DNA from: CAZKUN01 sp964555935
Lineage (GTDB): Bacteria > Armatimonadota > Zipacnadia > Zipacnadales > VGFC01
DNA length: 64,000 nucleotides
Reading direction: 5' to 3'
Assembly (NCBI GenBank): GCA_964555935.1
Contig: CAZKUN010000004.1
Coordinates: forward strand, 34,990 to 98,989
Shown: piece by piece, positions 35,308 through 44,794 of the stretch
Layout: the number at the start of each line of letters is the position of its first letter
Position numbering within the stretch: the stretch's first letter is position 1
Made by a program: the position numbers and the translations under genes
Notes under the pieces: model-generated
Databases searched by the model: none
Told to the model about the DNA's origin: nothing
Seen by the model: the letters and a program-made list of their open reading frames with translations, nothing else

Positions 35308-37779
35308 CTACTTCTTCTTGCCCTTGCCCGCCCCACCACCGTAGTGTCCTCCGTAGTGATAGTCGTAGTAACCGCCCCGTCGCGTCGGGACGCGGTTCAT
35401 GATGCCACCAAGGCAGGGCGTGCCCGTGCGCATCAACTGCTTCAGCGCGCGCTGGAACATCGGGCGTCGCGTCTTCGTGGCGTCAGCGACCAACACAACA
35501 CCATCAGCCAGCGGCGCGAGCACCTGCGTGTCAGACAGCAACCCCGTCGGCGGGCTGTCGATAATGACCAGGTCGTACTTCTCACGGAGGCTGGTCATCA
35601 ACGTCGCCAGCTTATTGGACTCCAGCAACCGCGCTGGGTTGGGCGGCGTCGGGCCGGAGGGCAACACTGCGAGCCCTCCGAAGTCGTCGGGGTGCTGGAT
35701 CATCGGCTCCACCGACTCTTCCCCGATGAGATAGCTGCTCAAGCCCTTGTCGCCCTCGATCTTCAGGCCTTTGGCGACAGCCGGTCGGCGCAGGTCGCCA
35801 TCGACCAATATGACGCGGTCGCCGGCCTGGATGTGAGCCATCGCGAGGTTGATCGCTGTCGTCGTCTTGCCTTCGCCCATCCCTGAGCTAGTGACCATGA
35901 TGACTTCAGGCGGGCTGTCCGCGCGCGAGTACCGGATGTTTGTGCGCAAACTGCGGAACGCCTCGGCCATCGCCTGGTGGTCACTATCGGGCTCCAGGGA
36001 GAGCCGCGCGTGGTCGCCATTTGACGGCCCCTGGGGCACGGCAGCCAGGACCGGCAGGCCAAACCGGTCTTCGAGCTCATCGGCGTCCTTGATCGTGTTG
36101 TCGAGTTGCTCGATCACAAACGCAATCGTCAGTCCCAACACAATGCCCACCATCAACCCCAGCATCAAGTTCAGGCGCTTGTTCGGGGAGACGGAATGGG
36201 TAGGAATCCTCGCGCTCTCGAGGACGCTGACTCCACCGATCTCCGAGGCTTGCGTCAGTTCCAGTTGCTGCGCGAGCTCCGCCAACTCGAGGTAATTCAT
36301 CTCCGCAAGTTGGACGTCTCGCTCAAGTCGCGCAGCCTCCTGCTGAACGATGGGAACGCCGGCCAGATCAGCCTCGGCCCGGGCGAGCGCCGGCCTTGTC
36401 GCGGCCAAGGTCGCCTCATCGCGCATGAGTCGCACGCGGGCCTGAGCGAGCTGCGCCACCAACTGCTCGCCGAGGGGATTCTTGATCTCCGTTTTGAGCG
36501 TTATCTCGGCGTCGACTTCCTCCGTGAGTTGCTGGGTTAGCTCGCGGATTCGCGCGTCAATCTCGGTGACGCCGGGATGGACTTCCGTCACCGTCTCGAG
36601 CAACACGGCACGCTCGCTTTCCAACTCGCTCAGCGTGCTCTCAAGCTTCGGGATCGCCGGGTTCGACGATGTCGTTGACTTGGCCACGACCCAGTCTTTC
36701 TGCGCCGCCATCTCCTGTTGCAGGCCGACGACCTCCGCCCCGCTCGCCCGCACGGTGGCCTCCATGACCGACACTGACTGGGAGAGACCTTGCACGCGGG
36801 CAGTCATGGCGGTCGCCGAGGCAGGGATCGACCCCAATCCGCTATCCAGCAGGAGGGAGGCGAGCTTGTCCTGGGCGGCCTCCGATTCTTCCTTGGCCTT
36901 GAAAAGACGGCTTTCCGGCTTGTCGTCCGCGCCCACCCATTCGAGGCCACGCGTGGCGGCCTCGCGGCTGGAGCTGAGGCTTCGCCACGAGTGTTCGTCT
37001 GCCAGCGCGTTGGCATAGGCCGCCGCGAGCGCCGGGATGCTGGACTGGGACATGATCGAGATGACATCAGTCTGATCGATGATCTGTGGGGTGACGCCGG
37101 CGGAGCAGCCCCCGGCTAGCGCCAGTATTGACTGGCGAGCCAGACCCTCAGTCTTGCTCAGTGCGATACTGCCGACCGCGCGATCGATGGCTTTTCGAAC
37201 ATCGATGATGCCCGGCGGGTACCTCTTCGTTTGAACGTCCTCGGACTGCGCGCAGTGTACGAGCAGTATCTCGAGGGGATCTGCCGTAAGATTCTTGCTC
37301 GTCCGGAGAGCGTCCAAGTCCACGTTGTCCTTGATATCCTTCAGCCGCGGCGCCAGTTGGTCCTTGATCTCCGATGGCACGTCCAGAAACAGCGCGGGGT
37401 CGTCGGCCTCGCCATCGGACGTCGCGAGCAGTATCTGGCGGATGGCCACCAGGCGCGCCGCAGCCTCCGTCCGGCGTCGCGCCAGGAGGATTTGGAGTTG
37501 CGTTGATAGCGATCGCTCGCCTTCCATGCCCGCGGCGAGGTCCATGATACTGCCCGGGCTCCGAGAGCCGCGGCGTCCGCCATCGACAAGCAGTTTCGCC
37601 CGCGTCTGATAGAGAGGTGTCTTGAGACTGGAGTAGGCAAGCGCGAGGGCAAGCGAAGCGACAATGCTGCCGATCACCCACCACTTGCGAGACATCAGTG
37701 TCCGCACGATCCGCCGGAGATCGATTACGTCCTCTCCGCCGCTCTCATCGGGACCTAGTCGTTCGGACTCAAACTGCAT
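35308..37779 (-). CDS. Second Wzz-like chain-length regulator fused to BY-type tyrosine kinase
   Basis: 823 aa. Membrane helices at about 34-50 and 550-570 flank a large periplasmic insertion, longer than in the first copy. The kinase shows Walker A SSGMGEGKTT (about 631-640), Walker A' ILVDGDLRRP (about 657-666) and Walker B DLVIIDSPP (about 736-744). The tail is glycine- and tyrosine-rich (RRGGYYDYHYGGHYGGG) and ends in lysines, unlike the poly-tyrosine tail of the first copy. It presumably controls chain length of a different polymer. A promoter-like sequence lies about 105 bases upstream. Its 3' end faces the WecA-like gene 22 bases away. Confidence 0.92.
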   Translation of the reverse strand: MQFESERLGPDESGGEDVIDLRRIVRTLMSRKWWVIGSIVASLALALAYSSLKTPLYQTRAKLLVDGGRRGSRSPGSIMDLAAGMEGERSLSTQLQILLARRRTEAAARLVAIRQILLATSDGEADDPALFLDVPSEIKDQLAPRLKDIKDNVDLDALRTSKNLTADPLEILLVHCAQSEDVQTKRYPPGIIDVRKAIDRAVGSIALSKTEGLARQSILALAGGCSAGVTPQIIDQTDVISIMSQSSIPALAAAYANALADEHSWRSLSSSREAATRGLEWVGADDKPESRLFKAKEESEAAQDKLASLLLDSGLGSIPASATAMTARVQGLSQSVSVMEATVRASGAEVVGLQQEMAAQKDWVVAKSTTSSNPAIPKLESTLSELESERAVLLETVTEVHPGVTEIDARIRELTQQLTEEVDAEITLKTEIKNPLGEQLVAQLAQARVRLMRDEATLAATRPALARAEADLAGVPIVQQEAARLERDVQLAEMNYLELAELAQQLELTQASEIGGVSVLESARIPTHSVSPNKRLNLMLGLMVGIVLGLTIAFVIEQLDNTIKDADELEDRFGLPVLAAVPQGPSNGDHARLSLEPDSDHQAMAEAFRSLRTNIRYSRADSPPEVIMVTSSGMGEGKTTTAINLAMAHIQAGDRVILVDGDLRRPAVAKGLKIEGDKGLSSYLIGEESVEPMIQHPDDFGGLAVLPSGPTPPNPARLLESNKLATLMTSLREKYDLVIIDSPPTGLLSDTQVLAPLADGVVLVADATKTRRPMFQRALKQLMRTGTPCLGGIMNRVPTRRGGYYDYHYGGHYGGGAGKGKKK

Positions 37780-37884
37780 AGCTCAACCTCACTAGAATGG
37801 AGCCGAAGCCACTGCCGTCTCGCCGACTCCAGACGTCCGCTCGCGTGGCAGCGCGCGACGTGCTCGGAGAGTGCCAGCGTATCC

Positions 37885-37914
37885 TGTATAGTCTGCCCGG
37901 CAGGCGGGTGTCAA
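37885..37914 (-). promoter_or_regulatory. Sigma-70-like promoter for the second autokinase gene
   Basis: On the minus strand TTGACA (37914-37909) is followed after an 18-base spacer by TATACA (37890-37885). The -35 is a perfect consensus and the -10 matches four of six bases. It lies in the 168 bases between the FKP gene and the autokinase gene and would give a leader of about 100 bases. Being 3' of FKP, it would let the kinase gene be transcribed separately. Confidence 0.6.
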
Positions 37915-37947
37915 TCTGGCTCGCGTTGCATCTTGATCGCGGAGCCC

Positions 37948-40900
37948 TCAGCGGGTGGTCACGCGCATTCCATCCTGCGCCACCGACCACGGACAGACCT
38001 CTCCTCCGGGAGCCGCGTCTTGAAGGCGTTTCCTCAGCTCGGCGCCAGCGTCTGCATCCTTGGCCATCACCATCAGGAAACCTCCGCCCCCCGCGCCGGC
38101 CAGCTTCGCCCCGGACATGTACGGTTGGCAGATCTCGAGGATGGCATTGATCCGGGTATTGGTGGTATGCGGATCCAAGACCTGGTTACTCTCCCAGTGT
38201 TCGGTCATCATCCGCCCCAGCGAATCCCAGTCGCCGGCCTCGGCCGCCTCCGACATCTCGACCGCCAGGACCTTGATCCGATGCAGAACCTGCAGAACGG
38301 GCGCTTCGCGCGCCAAGTACCGCCCCACCACCTGTGCCAGCAGATTCTTCGCCACCCGGCGCATCCCCGTGTAATAAAGCAGGAAACGACTCTCCAGTTC
38401 TTTCAGGTGATCGTCGGAGCAGCAGACGGTCCTGACCCGTAACGTCTGAGGCACGCCGGGCCGGGATTCAGTGAGCTTCATCCCCGGGAAGACGCCGCCC
38501 GCCTGATCCTGCCACCCGCCTCCTGTGCTCATCAGCTGCTCGAGGTAGAGCACGTGGTCGGACAACTCGACGTCGGTCACCTCTGCCCCCATCATCCGGA
38601 AGAGAGCGCGCAGGACCGTTGCGGCGAGGATGCTGCTCGTTCCCAGACCCGATCCCATGGGCAAGCGAACGGAGTTGATGAACTCCACGCCGCCGCCTCG
38701 AGCCGTCAAGGCGTCCGCGATGGGCTTGCGGTCGGTGATAACGCGCGCCAGCCGCAGCGCGGCGATCGGTATTGACCATTCCGATCCAAATGTGGGGATG
38801 GCGGCCAGTTGCTCCTCGGTTGCGATCTCGACGGTCTCGCCTGTCTCCACGGATGAGCAACGGATGACCGGTTCCGCCAGGCGGCGTAGCGTCGCCTTGA
38901 TGGGGGGAGCGTTGCCAAACTCGACAGCAGCGTTGAAGACAGATCCGCCCCAGTCGACGCAGAAAGGCGGGGTGTCAGACCACCCGCCGCCAAAGTCGAT
39001 GCGGGCCGGAGCCGCGACCGCCACTTCATCGGCCTGCCGGCACCCGCGCCACTGCCTGCCGGACGCGCTGGTCAGCCGCTCCCCGATCTGCGTGCTCACG
39101 CATGTGAATGCCTGGGCGACAGCCTCGTCTGCATCGGCCAGGAGCCCCGCGTGGCGCAGGAACATTCCGCCTTGGTAATGGAGACTGGCTGCATGGGTCA
39201 GTTCGGTGCGCTCAGCGCTATCTGCTTGAGCGCAGATAGCCCAGCCGGCGCGCGCCAGGGTCCGAACGGATGGGGGATGCGCCAGCAATGGGCGGACATC
39301 GCTCCCGGACTTCGCGACGTCGACCGCCGTTGCTTCCCATCGCATCTCGGCCCGCTCGCTGCGCGATTCAGCGACCCGTTCATTGTCCACCAGGGCCGCG
39401 CTGGATTCCAGTGATAGTCGGGGCGACCGCCCCCACTCCTCCGCCAAAGGTTCCCTTGAGACGCCCGCGAACCAGCGCGCAAACTGCATCGCCTCATCCG
39501 GCGTGGCAACTGGGAAGAGGTCGGCGTTCCACAGGCTGCGTTCGGGAACGGGCGTGCTCGGCCACACATCATCGGGATCCAACTCCAGGTCGTGGATGAG
39601 TTCCAGCATGGGGAGCCCGAGCCAGATCGCGTCGCCCGGCGAGGCTAGCGCCTTCGGGTCATCATCCACGGCGTACGCCCGCACGACATCGCCGCGAGTG
39701 CCGTCAGGCATCCGGACAGGGAGCTGGTGAAAGACCGTCTGCGCGGGGATCTCAACCGGCTGACTCAGGCCGCGCAGGCCATGGGCGATGCCGCCGGCGG
39801 CCGCCCGCAAGGGCACGTGAACTTCAGATTCCAAGACGACGGACCCGGGTTGGAGATCGCTGTCGTCGCCCAGGTGGCTGTCGATAACCACCCCGGACGA
39901 GTGGGCAGGGCCAGACGGCGAGCCACCGAACTGTTTCGTCGCCTCCAGTAGCGTCTGATATGAATCCGCCATGCTGAGAACGCGCTGCAAGTGGCGAGTC
40001 GTGCCGATGTGGACGAACTGTCCATCGACGACGTCGCACCACAACCGCGCGTCGGCGAGCCGCGCGTGGACCTCGCGGTGGTAGTCGCCCTCGTCGGCCG
40101 CCGGCGCCCACTCGCCGGTCAGGCCCCGCGTGATGTGGTCGTAAAGGTCGAGCCCTGGGATGGGCGCGCCGCCACCGCCACTCGTCAGCTGCTCGGCGAC
40201 GATGCCGCCGATCGCCCCGAGCGCGGCTGTCGTCTCGGCGTCAAACCTCAGCAAACCAGAATCGACCGCCACGAGATCGTCGTCTCCCATCGCTCCGGCT
40301 TCGCGCATGGCGGCCACGCTGGGCTTCTGCAAGAAGGAAACCACAAGGCCATACTCATCGACGATGTAAAGCCCGTGCCTGGTGCCAACCTCCGGAGTCT
40401 CGCGGATCCCAACTCCGGAGACGCCCGGGCGGTCCCACGTCAGGAGCTTGGTATCGCAGACAGGGATCGTGTCGCCGGATGCCACAACGGCGCCGTCGGA
40501 TGCCCGCTCGGCCCAGAGAGCGGATAGCTGGAGCAGTTCATCGAAAACCGTGCTGATCTCCCCCGAGGGAGTCGAGACCGGCAACGGCGAGAAGAGTTTT
40601 CCGCCTGGGGAGTACTGTGGCATGCGGCGCGAATCGCCACCGCAGTGGAGAATAAGCACCGAGTGATTCCGGCACCACTCCCCCACCTCGTCCTCGTTTC
40701 GCAGGACGCAGCCGGCATCAGTCAGAGCCTCACCGAGGGCGTGCAACGTCGCCCCGCCGGTGCCGACGCGTTGGTCGCCCGGATCCGGCACGACCAGGTA
40801 CTTGGCGCCGCTCGGCAGGAGGCCCCGTAGAGTGCGATCCGCGATCTCCTCGGAGTACTTGGCGGCTTGCTTCGCGGAGCTGGATGTGATGACGACGACA

Positions 40901-40980
40901 TCCCACCATGGAGGCGGTTGCGCCGACCCGGAAACAAGCCGCGCGTAGACGGCTTTCGCGTGCTCCAACGTCCCTGTCAT
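37948..40980 (-). CDS. fkp: Bifunctional L-fucokinase / L-fucose-1-phosphate guanylyltransferase (FKP-like)
   Basis: 1010 aa from the ATG at 40980, which has an AGGAAGAG ribosome site; the longer frame to 41019 is less likely. The N-terminal two-fifths is the fucose pyrophosphorylase domain (VLILHCGGDSRRMPQYSPGG, GKLFSPLPV, VASGDTIPVCD), followed by a left-handed helix region (VVIDSHLGDDSDLQPGSVVL). The C-terminal GHMP kinase has ARIDFGGGWSDTPPFCVDW, LPMGSGLGTSSILAAT and AKLAGAGGGGFLMVMA. Together they convert L-fucose to GDP-L-fucose, a salvage route known from Bacteroides FKP and plants. GMD and GMER, needed for de novo GDP-fucose, were not seen. It is 49 bases from the SDR gene. Confidence 0.92.
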   Translation of the reverse strand: MTGTLEHAKAVYARLVSGSAQPPPWWDVVVITSSSAKQAAKYSEEIADRTLRGLLPSGAKYLVVPDPGDQRVGTGGATLHALGEALTDAGCVLRNEDEVGEWCRNHSVLILHCGGDSRRMPQYSPGGKLFSPLPVSTPSGEISTVFDELLQLSALWAERASDGAVVASGDTIPVCDTKLLTWDRPGVSGVGIRETPEVGTRHGLYIVDEYGLVVSFLQKPSVAAMREAGAMGDDDLVAVDSGLLRFDAETTAALGAIGGIVAEQLTSGGGGAPIPGLDLYDHITRGLTGEWAPAADEGDYHREVHARLADARLWCDVVDGQFVHIGTTRHLQRVLSMADSYQTLLEATKQFGGSPSGPAHSSGVVIDSHLGDDSDLQPGSVVLESEVHVPLRAAAGGIAHGLRGLSQPVEIPAQTVFHQLPVRMPDGTRGDVVRAYAVDDDPKALASPGDAIWLGLPMLELIHDLELDPDDVWPSTPVPERSLWNADLFPVATPDEAMQFARWFAGVSREPLAEEWGRSPRLSLESSAALVDNERVAESRSERAEMRWEATAVDVAKSGSDVRPLLAHPPSVRTLARAGWAICAQADSAERTELTHAASLHYQGGMFLRHAGLLADADEAVAQAFTCVSTQIGERLTSASGRQWRGCRQADEVAVAAPARIDFGGGWSDTPPFCVDWGGSVFNAAVEFGNAPPIKATLRRLAEPVIRCSSVETGETVEIATEEQLAAIPTFGSEWSIPIAALRLARVITDRKPIADALTARGGGVEFINSVRLPMGSGLGTSSILAATVLRALFRMMGAEVTDVELSDHVLYLEQLMSTGGGWQDQAGGVFPGMKLTESRPGVPQTLRVRTVCCSDDHLKELESRFLLYYTGMRRVAKNLLAQVVGRYLAREAPVLQVLHRIKVLAVEMSEAAEAGDWDSLGRMMTEHWESNQVLDPHTTNTRINAILEICQPYMSGAKLAGAGGGGFLMVMAKDADAGAELRKRLQDAAPGGEVCPWSVAQDGMRVTTR

Positions 40981-41029
40981 CTCTTCCTGCCGCGGCTGCG
41001 TCAATCCACTGCCTCCCAATGAGCAGCGA

Positions 41030-41938
41030 TCAGTGTTCGTGGCGTCTGTCTGGAATCAGGCGGGCGTCAATCATCTCTTGGATTTCCGCGGCGATCCCCG
41101 TTCGGAACGATCTTGGCCGGTAATCGAGTTCCTCAACGGCTTTCTCGATCGAGAACACCTTGTCTTCCTGCAGTCGCTGGACCTGCTCGCGAGAGACGGG
41201 GAAGCCGGGGATGAATTGCATGACCGCGGCAACTCCTACGGCGAGCGAGCGGTTGACTGGGATGACGCGTTTTTCACGCCCCAGGACGTCCATGATCTCC
41301 GTGATGATCTCCCGGAATGAGATGCCATCCGGGCCAGCCAGATCGTAAGTCTGAAGGGCGGTACTCTCCGTCGTCATTGCAGCCACGATCCCATCGGCCA
41401 GGTCATCTCTATGCACTGGCTGCATGAGGTTCTTGCCGTCCCCGGGGATCAGCAACAACGGCGCGCGATCAACGAACCGAATGAGCCGGTGCATGTTCTT
41501 GTCGCGAACGGATCCGTAGATCATGGTTGGGCGGACGATGGTGTAGTCGAGCCCACTGTCGCGGATCAACTGTTCGCCGGCACGGTACATAGCGGCGACG
41601 CCTCGGTAGCGCGAGAACATGCCCGTGGTCGTCACGAAGTGCGCTCTCCGCAGGTCGGTCTCGATGATGGCCGGCACGGTGGTCGCGTATCTCAACGGAT
41701 GGGTCATGTCGAGGTACGTTGTGTCCGCTGTGAGCAGATGCGTCCACGGCGCGGGCTCAGTGACATCGCCGATATGGATCCGCACCCCGAGTTCTTCCAG
41801 GGAGGCGATGTCAGATGTTTCGCGAGCAAGGCACGTGATCTGCTTCGCGCCGCACTGTTGCGCGAGTCGGGCCACGACCGCGTTGCCGGTGTCGGACGTG
41901 GCGCCTGTGATGAAGCAATGGGTCGTCTCAATCGGCAT
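41030..41938 (-). CDS. NAD(P)-binding SDR-family epimerase/dehydratase-like protein
   Basis: 302 aa. The Rossmann motif is FITGATSDTGNAVVARL (GxTGxxG-like with an S), followed by RIHIGDVTEP and, further on, TTGMFSRYRGVAAMYRAGEQLI, where the usual YxxxK is replaced by a Y...R-like pattern; the family is closest to the NmrA/NDUFA9-like atypical group, which may bind rather than convert. IVRPTMIYGSVRDKNMHRLI is the substrate-side landmark. It lies between two kinase/nucleotidyltransferase genes, so it probably works on an activated or free sugar. No clear catalytic assignment can be made. Confidence 0.75.
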   Translation of the reverse strand: MPIETTHCFITGATSDTGNAVVARLAQQCGAKQITCLARETSDIASLEELGVRIHIGDVTEPAPWTHLLTADTTYLDMTHPLRYATTVPAIIETDLRRAHFVTTTGMFSRYRGVAAMYRAGEQLIRDSGLDYTIVRPTMIYGSVRDKNMHRLIRFVDRAPLLLIPGDGKNLMQPVHRDDLADGIVAAMTTESTALQTYDLAGPDGISFREIITEIMDVLGREKRVIPVNRSLAVGVAAVMQFIPGFPVSREQVQRLQEDKVFSIEKAVEELDYRPRSFRTGIAAEIQEMIDARLIPDRRHEH

Positions 41939-42016
41939 GCGCGCTCTATCCTGGCGTTAGTAGATGCTCGTCCTTGGGGACCCCTCTCCCCCACTCTCGC
42001 GCGACCGTCTGACTCG

Positions 42017-44728
42017 TCATATCTCGACCGTTCCAGCACCCTCAACGGAGCGGTATTGAGCGACGTCGATGCCGTGCTCGGCCAGCACGGACGTGAGACC
42101 GGCTTCGTGACCGGACTCGACAAGAATCATCACGCAGCCACCCAAGCCGGCACCCGCCATCTGAGCCCCTTTCACCCCGGGTTGGCGCATCGCCAAGTCA
42201 ACGATGCGATCGATGCCCGGCGTGCTGCACCCGTAGGCGCCTGGTTGACGGTGCAGTCGAGCTGCGAGCGCGGCATCCTTGTCGTCTCCTCGCGTCGCCT
42301 GGGCCAGCGCATCGAGTCGAGCATCGCTCACGTCGGCGACGAAGGGCGTGGTGTTGAAGTCGGCGTCGTGTTGCGCGACGCGATCACCGTCATGGGACAC
42401 TTGCCACAGGCGGCCCAACGCGTCCGCATCCCCGCGGGTCAGCACATCGTAGCAGAGCTTCGCCCGCTCGCATTCAGATAGGCCATAGAGCAGTAGCGCC
42501 CGCACATCATAGCTCCGGGTTCGATCCTGAACTGCCTCAACGAGACTATGGAGCTTCACGTGATCATCGGACGAGAATGGCCCGTACTGGGCCAGGAATT
42601 CCTGCTCGGTGATCGTCAGCGGGATCCTCTTCAGCATCGTGTACAGCTCGTCGAGCGTGACGCCGAGATTCGCGCAGTTGATATCGCGCAGGTGGTGAAT
42701 CGAGGGAGCTAGGTCCGGGAATTCTCGTTTGAATATGAGTTCGCCCATCAGGTAGCCGAGGATGCGGCTGTTGAAGGTCTCGCGGGCGCCCTCGCTTTTC
42801 TTGGCCTCCTCGCCGGAGTTGGCTACCACCAGTCGATGACCGGCAGGGAATGGCGCCGCGCCGAGGATTTCAAAGGGCAAGAACGAGGTGTGGATGACAT
42901 GGTCGCGCCTGCTAAGCTTGATCGCGGCGTGGTCGCCCGTGCCGCCGCGGGTGCCCACGAACCACTCCCCCTGACCGCACAGATCGACGAGGAGGTTTGG
43001 GCGGATGCGAAGGTGGTTGACGGCGGTCAGAACATCCGCGGCGCCGACGACGATGGCGGACGATGAACTCAGCCCAGACCCGATGGGGATCGTGCCGTGA
43101 ATGATGATGTCGGCGCCCTTGAGTGGAGCCCGACCGACCTCGTACTTGAGCCGCAACGCCGCCGCCATCACGTAGTTGCCCCAGCTGTCTCCCTGCACCA
43201 TCGCCAGCGTCTTGGGGCTGTTGATGCAGACCAGCCAGTCGCCCCACTCGAGGTCGCTAACCATCTCGCTAATCGAGAAGTGGATGTCCTCAAACTGCTC
43301 GGCATCTGTGTTGCGTAGATGGATTCGATCGTCCACGCGCGCTGCCGCGACCATCAGCACTTCCTCGCTGATGGCCATCGCATTGACGCAGCTACCGCGG
43401 TGGTCCGTGTGCCTGCCGAGCAGGTTAATGCGTCCCGGTGAGCGGGCGATTAGGACTGGCGTCTCGGGCGAGAGATGTTCCGTCGCGTAATCGAGCGCTG
43501 CCACGTACTCCGAGCGTTTTGTCGCGTGAAGCGCTTCGTCTGCCCCATACGTGCGGCGCATGAATGCCTGAAGCTCGGGCGAGGAGCCCGAGAAGATGCT
43601 CCGCCACTCTGACACCTTGCGAAACTGCGCCGGGCGAGCCACCACGTCGATGCGTTCAGCGTCCGCGTGGCGCTCGCGGAAGATGCGATTGATCTCTGTC
43701 AGCTCTTCCACGCTGTTGAAGCTTAGGACGTCATCGGGATCCTTCAGGGGGACCTCGACAAGACAGTACTTCGTGGACCCGTCTGGGTTCCGAGCCGATG
43801 CGAGGTTCGCGATCGCGTCCGTTAGGAATTCCTCGTGCTGGGCGTTGTGGCGTTGGAGGTCCTCGAGTGCCACGTACAGCGCGTCCGCGCGGAAGAGATA
43901 GATCGACTGATTGACTCGTTGAGCAACGTCCTCGACTTCGGATGCCGGTATGTCGACGCGCTTGCCATCACGCCACGCGCTGGCGCTGCCGACCTTCCTC
44001 AACGGCTGCAGCAGGGCGACGATCTCCGAGGTCGGGATCGATGGCGTCTCCGCGGCCGCCGTGTGAAGTCGGCCCGTGGCTTTGCGGGCTTTGGTATCGT
44101 CCGGAAAATGCCTGTGGATGATTTCAGTGAGGTCATCGCCGGAGACGGTGCTGGGTTGATCTACGAGGAGCGCGTCGATCTCCCCGATCGCGCGGGAGAG
44201 TTTGATCTCGCTGACTTCAACGATCGCCTCCGGGTGACCATTCGGGCCAGCAAGTACGCGGCCGGCGGTTGGGTTGGGAGCCTTGTCCGCAGTGAGCAGG
44301 ACGAGATCTGCATCGGTTTCTTCTGCCTTCGCGATCATATCGGCAACTACGTTGGGCTCGACGACTTTATCCCCCGCGACCACAAGCACGTGGCCGGCGT
44401 AGCCTGCGTCCTGGAGAACTCTCATTCCGCATTTCGCGGCATTGCCGGTGCCGAGGGGTGCCACCTGGAAGGCAAAACACGCATTGGGGAAATGACCGCC
44501 GACTGTCTGAATCACCTCATCCGCGTCTTGCCCAATGACAATCACATGATGCCGGACGCCCGCCATTTCGTAGGCGCGAAGGGCTCGCATGATGGCGGGC
44601 GCATCGCCGACCTCGAAGCAAACCTTCGAACGGCCGGGAGCGTTCATGCGAGCGCCTTTACCGGCAGCTAGGACAATGGAAAACAAGTCCAATGCGCGCG
44701 TGCTCCTGTCCTGTGTATTGCCTGTCAC
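42017..44728 (-). CDS. Fusion: sugar nucleotidyltransferase plus galactokinase-like GHMP kinase
   Basis: 903 aa in one frame. Residues 1-340 resemble the GlmU-type pyrophosphorylase (FSIVLAAGKGARM, RSKVCFEVGDAPAIM, APLGTGNAAKCGM, VLVVAGDKVVEP). Residues about 420-903 are galactokinase-like: RSPGRINLLGRHTDHRGSC is the galactokinase signature, IPIGSGLSSSSAIVVGAAD the phosphate loop, and GAQMAGAGLGGCVMILVE the C-terminal motif. The pair would phosphorylate a hexose at C1 and couple it to a nucleotide, a salvage arrangement parallel to FKP but with different domains. The sugar is uncertain; galactose or a relative is most likely given the kinase family. A GMNAPG segment follows the nucleotide loop. 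Confidence 0.9.
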   Translation of the reverse strand: MTGNTQDRSTRALDLFSIVLAAGKGARMNAPGRSKVCFEVGDAPAIMRALRAYEMAGVRHHVIVIGQDADEVIQTVGGHFPNACFAFQVAPLGTGNAAKCGMRVLQDAGYAGHVLVVAGDKVVEPNVVADMIAKAEETDADLVLLTADKAPNPTAGRVLAGPNGHPEAIVEVSEIKLSRAIGEIDALLVDQPSTVSGDDLTEIIHRHFPDDTKARKATGRLHTAAAETPSIPTSEIVALLQPLRKVGSASAWRDGKRVDIPASEVEDVAQRVNQSIYLFRADALYVALEDLQRHNAQHEEFLTDAIANLASARNPDGSTKYCLVEVPLKDPDDVLSFNSVEELTEINRIFRERHADAERIDVVARPAQFRKVSEWRSIFSGSSPELQAFMRRTYGADEALHATKRSEYVAALDYATEHLSPETPVLIARSPGRINLLGRHTDHRGSCVNAMAISEEVLMVAAARVDDRIHLRNTDAEQFEDIHFSISEMVSDLEWGDWLVCINSPKTLAMVQGDSWGNYVMAAALRLKYEVGRAPLKGADIIIHGTIPIGSGLSSSSAIVVGAADVLTAVNHLRIRPNLLVDLCGQGEWFVGTRGGTGDHAAIKLSRRDHVIHTSFLPFEILGAAPFPAGHRLVVANSGEEAKKSEGARETFNSRILGYLMGELIFKREFPDLAPSIHHLRDINCANLGVTLDELYTMLKRIPLTITEQEFLAQYGPFSSDDHVKLHSLVEAVQDRTRSYDVRALLLYGLSECERAKLCYDVLTRGDADALGRLWQVSHDGDRVAQHDADFNTTPFVADVSDARLDALAQATRGDDKDAALAARLHRQPGAYGCSTPGIDRIVDLAMRQPGVKGAQMAGAGLGGCVMILVESGHEAGLTSVLAEHGIDVAQYRSVEGAGTVEI

Positions 44729-44761
44729 CAGGCGATGATTCGGCTGCGCGTCTGAGTATGC

Positions 44762-44781
44762 GCATTCAATGTTGAGAATGC
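44762..44781. repeat. Small inverted repeat after the initiator gene
   Basis: GCATTC (44762-44767) and GAATGC (44776-44781) with an 8-base loop lie just downstream of the minus-strand initiator gene, in front of the NT-GalK gene. No T-tract follows, so this is at best a weak terminator or protein-binding site. Confidence 0.3.
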
Positions 44782-44794
44782 AATACCGGCGATG

